From assembly GCA_021199395.1 (NCBI GenBank), contig JAJQIE010000038.1, forward strand, positions 1-8,670: 8,670 nt of DNA, read 5' to 3'. The notes under the pieces were generated by a model. That model saw nothing but the letters and a program-made list of their open reading frames with translations. It did no database searches and was not told the DNA's origin. Below are positions 5,621 through 8,670 of the stretch, in pieces. Source of the stretch: Lachnospiraceae bacterium (GTDB taxonomy: Bacteria; Bacillota; Clostridia; Lachnospirales; Lachnospiraceae). The translations under genes and the position numbers were made by a program. Numbering within the stretch: the stretch's first letter is position 1; each line of letters begins with the position of its first letter.

Positions 5621-6463
5621 TCATATTCTTCGCAAAAAAGCCCAGATTCCCATCATAACCTCACTCGGAATAAATTTTGCCGCAATCCGGTGAACCGTAC
5701 AGACCAGTCCGGGCGTGGATACAGGAAGCCCCAGTTCCGAATCCATCAGAGCATGGCGCACGACATTCTTTTCGCGGGACGAAAGCGGAAAATGCCGGAT
5801 ATATGTGCTGTTATCCGTATTTTGAGCTGTTCCGATAAACTCTGTATCCTTCACCCAGTAAGGGCAGACCGCCGTCACATGAATGCCCTCCCCAAGCAAT
5901 TCCACGCGGAGGGCGCGGCTATAGCGGTACAGGAACGCTTTGGATGCGGAATAAATATTCAGGTAAGGGAATGGCTGAAATCCCGCAGTCGAACAGAGCT
6001 CCAGCACATTTGCTCCCCTGCTCATAAAGGGCAGCACCAGCTGTGTCATATCCACCGCCGCGCGGCAGTTCAGATCAATCATATCATCGCAGTCTTCTAT
6101 GGAGATATCTTTCCATGAGCCGATTTTTCCAAAGCCGGCCGCATTGATGAGGTAACGCACATCCGGCTGTTCTTCTTTAAGCCGGGTATGGATTGCCTGA
6201 AACGATTCCTTCTGCGTCAGGTCAAGCGGAATCACCCGCAGAGTCGTGCTGATCTGGCTGCGCAGTTCAGTCAGCCGATCTTCCCTGCGGGCAATGACCC
6301 ACATTTCATCCAGAATATCATTCGATTTTTCTTTTGGATTTTCTTTTAGTTTTTCCGCTGCGTTTTTCTTTCGAAGCACCTCCATTTTTTTATCCAGCTG
6401 CCTGACAAATTCTCTCCCCAGACCGCTCGACGCTCCGGTAATAATCGCTATTTTCTTTTTCAC
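5621..6463 (-). CDS. Short-chain dehydrogenase/reductase (SDR) family oxidoreductase
   Basis: This classical SDR of 280 residues starts at a GTG. It has the cofactor motif TGASSGLG (9-16), NAAG (107-110) and active-site residues Asn132, Ser158, Tyr171 and Lys175 (YSASK), so the catalytic tetrad is complete. The basic pair in VIARR (59-60) after the second strand favours NADP(H). It probably reduces a carbonyl or oxidises a hydroxyl on a small molecule or lipid in the cytoplasm; the substrate is unknown. Two oddities are visible. A strongly charged insert of about 25 residues (26-50, rich in Lys, Glu and Asn) separates the first helix from the second strand. The usual PG after the sixth strand is PY (CPYWVKDTEF). 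The gene starts 3 bases after the stop of the large activase-related gene, so the two should be translated from one message. An AAAGG site lies 11 bases upstream of the GTG, inside the preceding gene. Confidence 0.88.
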   Translation of the reverse strand: MKKKIAIITGASSGLGREFVRQLDKKMEVLRKKNAAEKLKENPKEKSNDILDEMWVIARREDRLTELRSQISTTLRVIPLDLTQKESFQAIHTRLKEEQPDVRYLINAAGFGKIGSWKDISIEDCDDMIDLNCRAAVDMTQLVLPFMSRGANVLELCSTAGFQPFPYLNIYSASKAFLYRYSRALRVELLGEGIHVTAVCPYWVKDTEFIGTAQNTDNSTYIRHFPLSSREKNVVRHALMDSELGLPVSTPGLVCTVHRIAAKFIPSEVMMGIWAFLRRI

Positions 6464-6466
6464 CGT

Positions 6467-8670
6467 TTAGGAAACCTTTCTGTCCGTTTCTTTCGAACCA
6501 TGGTTCATGATCAGCATCTGCAGCCGGTTCTCCACATTCGCATAGCTGGTGTCGGGATCGAGGTCAAGAGGCAGGATCGAAATGTCCGGATATTCCTCTT
6601 TCAATCGCTTGATGACTCCGCGTCCGCAAACGTGGTTCGGCAAGCAGCCGAAGGGCTGCAGGATAATAAACGACTTCACTCCCTCTTTCGCGTTGTGCGC
6701 GATCTCAGCAGCCATCAGCCAGCCCTCCCCGCAGCTTAATGTTTCGGGGATGATGTTGCTGACCTCCCGGTACAGCTCTTTCGGCTTTTTCGCGCATTCA
6801 TACAGCTCATGGCGGACGGCAACCTTTTCCAGCCGCTTCTGGACATAATCAAACAACCCCTCCACCAGCTGCGGATAGGGCGGAATGCTGGCGTGGTAAT
6901 CTTTGATCTCACATTCGGTAGCGCGGAAATCCTTCCGCAGCTGATCGGTAATCCTGGGGAATGCAGTCTCCATGCCATTGGTTTCCAGATACCGTTCAAT
7001 ATTGAAGTTGGAACCGGGATGATAGGTCACCAGCAATTCTCCGGTAACAAACACCTTCGGTTTCAAATGGCTCCGGTCATAGGATATCTGCCCCATCCGG
7101 TCAATACAGGTCTCAAAGACCTTTCTGGCGTTTTTCACACCTTTGCGAATCCCCTCGGCCAGCTGGTTCACGCAGTCATTGTAAACCTCGTCCGTCTCGC
7201 CCGAATGCAATTCATAAGGACGGATTTTCCGGCAGATATCCGTGAGAATATCCAGCATCATAAAGGTCCATACAGCTTCCCAGATGGCGGAAATTCCAAG
7301 AATCATCACACCTGGGTGCATATCCTTCGTATCATTGGCATCGGTAGTCACAATCGGAACATCTGTAAAGCCGGCCCGATCGAGACCTTTCCGCAGCAGT
7401 CCTGCATAATGCGACATCCGGCAGTCACACTGGAATTTCACCATAGCTACAGCCACTTCATCCTGCCGGTAATTCCCTTTCTGCAAGGCACTGATTAGCT
7501 CTCCGATTACCATCTGACACGGAAAGCAAATGTCATTATGGACATATTTTTTTCCCAGGGCAATCTGCTCCGATCCGCCGATAGGCAGTGTTTTCACAGT
7601 ATAATTTTCCTTTTCCATAATGGCAGAAAGCAGCACGGAGACCTCTCTCGAAATATTCGGCACCAGGATCGTGCGCCTTTTCCGGTCGTCTTTGCGGAAT
7701 TTCACAGGACTCGCTTCTGATAGTTTTCCCTGAAAAGTGCCGACCATACATGCAGAATTTTCTGCATGACTGACATAACTTTCCTCCGTCCGCAACGAAG
7801 CAGAAAGCGTTTCCGGATGTTCCATGTATTCCCGGATGCACTCCTTTCTGCGCTTGATCGCTATCGTCTCCAGGAAAGACTGAATACGGATACCGAGAGA
7901 ACCTGTTGCGTCGCTCTCGTCCACCTTGAGAATCAGCGGAGATTTGTTGCCGCATTCCGCCAGAATCCGGCTGATCTCGTCTGACAGAATCGCGTCATGT
8001 CCGCAGCCAAAGCTGACGATCTGCACATATTCAAGCACCGGATCTTTTGCCGCCACCATTGCTCCTTCCAGCATCCGCGTGTGGAAGTCGTTGGTAATCT
8101 CAATTCTGGTATTTTTCAGCTCCTGCCTGTTAAGATCGGGCAAACTGTCCACCGTCAGCACGGGTACGCCTCGCTCAGTGAACCTTCGGGACAGGTCGTG
8201 GCAGATAAAAGGATCGGTGTGATAGGGACGTCCGGCCAATACTACCGCATATGTGCCGGATTCATGCGCCTGTCGGATGATCTCACTGCCCCTCCGCACC
8301 AGCGTTTCCCGGAAAGACAATAATGCCTGCTCCCCATCTGCAAAAGCCGACGCTGCCTCTGCTTTCGTTACGCCCAGTGTCTCCACTGCATATTGGCAGA
8401 TCTGCTTTTTCCGGTCATTCTCTTTAAACCAGTGAAAAACCGGTGTGTCAAAGACCATATTCCCGCTTTTCTCCGGATTCTGGGAATTACGCACAACCAT
8501 CGGATATCCCTGCAGAACAGAACAGACGTAAGGGCTGAGCTTATCCACGCCTTCCGGAGGCATGTGCATCACATACGGAAAGAAGATACGGTCCACGCCC
8601 ATCCCGACCAGCTCCATGACATGACCATGTACCAGCTTTGCGGGAAAGCAGACAGTGTCCGACGCTACAT
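6467..8670 (-). CDS. 2-hydroxyacyl-CoA dehydratase activase-related large protein (DUF2229, COG3580/COG3581), C-terminal part
   Basis: The frame is open to the right edge of the window. Codons beyond the first Met (8617) continue to position 8668 and read SDTVCFPAKLVHGH, a core motif of the family, so the true start lies outside. About 733 residues are seen; family members are usually about 1,400 or more, with BadF/BcrA-type ATPase domains at the N-terminus. Visible conserved blocks, in order, are GRPYHTDPFICHD, SFGCGHDAI and KVDESDATGSLGIR of the DUF2229 part. The HgdB-like part then shows CFPCQM, FQCDCRMSHYAG, VTGE and FGCLPNHVCGRG. The many conserved Cys suggest Fe-S ligation. Relatives are the ATP-driven activators and 2-hydroxyacyl-CoA dehydratases that use low-potential electrons, but the reaction of this fused family is not established to my knowledge. 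It should be cytoplasmic and oxygen-sensitive. It forms a tight operon with the SDR gene. Confidence 0.88.
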   Translation of the reverse strand, partial: VASDTVCFPAKLVHGHVMELVGMGVDRIFFPYVMHMPPEGVDKLSPYVCSVLQGYPMVVRNSQNPEKSGNMVFDTPVFHWFKENDRKKQICQYAVETLGVTKAEAASAFADGEQALLSFRETLVRRGSEIIRQAHESGTYAVVLAGRPYHTDPFICHDLSRRFTERGVPVLTVDSLPDLNRQELKNTRIEITNDFHTRMLEGAMVAAKDPVLEYVQIVSFGCGHDAILSDEISRILAECGNKSPLILKVDESDATGSLGIRIQSFLETIAIKRRKECIREYMEHPETLSASLRTEESYVSHAENSACMVGTFQGKLSEASPVKFRKDDRKRRTILVPNISREVSVLLSAIMEKENYTVKTLPIGGSEQIALGKKYVHNDICFPCQMVIGELISALQKGNYRQDEVAVAMVKFQCDCRMSHYAGLLRKGLDRAGFTDVPIVTTDANDTKDMHPGVMILGISAIWEAVWTFMMLDILTDICRKIRPYELHSGETDEVYNDCVNQLAEGIRKGVKNARKVFETCIDRMGQISYDRSHLKPKVFVTGELLVTYHPGSNFNIERYLETNGMETAFPRITDQLRKDFRATECEIKDYHASIPPYPQLVEGLFDYVQKRLEKVAVRHELYECAKKPKELYREVSNIIPETLSCGEGWLMAAEIAHNAKEGVKSFIILQPFGCLPNHVCGRGVIKRLKEEYPDISILPLDLDPDTSYANVENRLQMLIMNHGSKETDRKVS

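Noticed and set aside
5414..6118. Plus-strand reading frame of 234 codons
   Set aside because: It runs through the terminator and then antisense to the SDR gene, whose motifs are complete. It has no ribosome binding site, and its translation shows no recognisable domain.
6809..7498. Plus-strand reading frame of 229 codons
   Set aside because: It lies fully antisense to the conserved C-terminal part of the activase-related gene and is best explained as a codon-bias shadow.

Overview
The window looks like part of a Firmicutes (Clostridia) chromosome, probably from a gut Lachnospiraceae-type anaerobe. Four things suggest this: AGGAG-type ribosome binding sites, moderate GC content, a very large CoA-dehydratase-activase-related protein typical of strict anaerobes, and a secreted esterase lipoprotein with a type II signal peptide. 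This taxonomic call is inferred from gene content. No rRNA, tRNA, CRISPR array, insertion sequence or prophage gene was seen.

Left part, plus strand (1-2226): the C-terminal end of an unidentified protein that enters from upstream; a compact GMC-like flavoprotein oxidoreductase carrying a CxxCxxCxxxC motif; and, 60 bases on, a small DtxR/MntR-type metal-dependent repressor. The last two are probably co-transcribed. Centre, plus strand (2223-5495): a near-consensus sigma-A promoter lies over the repressor stop codon and would drive a cytoplasmic GH5 beta-glucanase-like glycosidase. A second transcription unit follows, encoding a lipoprotein esterase whose N-terminal Ig-like domain appears to be split by about 165 acidic Ser/Gly/Asp-rich residues with a pentapeptide repeat. 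A strong hairpin terminator closes this block.

Right part, minus strand (8670-5621): the large activase-related protein (COG3580/COG3581-like, DUF2229) enters from the right edge, so its N-terminus is outside the window. It is followed after only 3 bases by an SDR-family oxidoreductase with an unusual charged insertion. The two genes form a tight operon that converges on the plus-strand block.

The GH5 enzyme and the lipoprotein esterase plausibly both serve plant- or fungal-polysaccharide use, with deacylation outside the cell and oligosaccharide hydrolysis inside. The sequence does not prove this link. No complete new defence, mobile or RNA system is evident. The most unusual single object is the repeat-bearing insert in the esterase.
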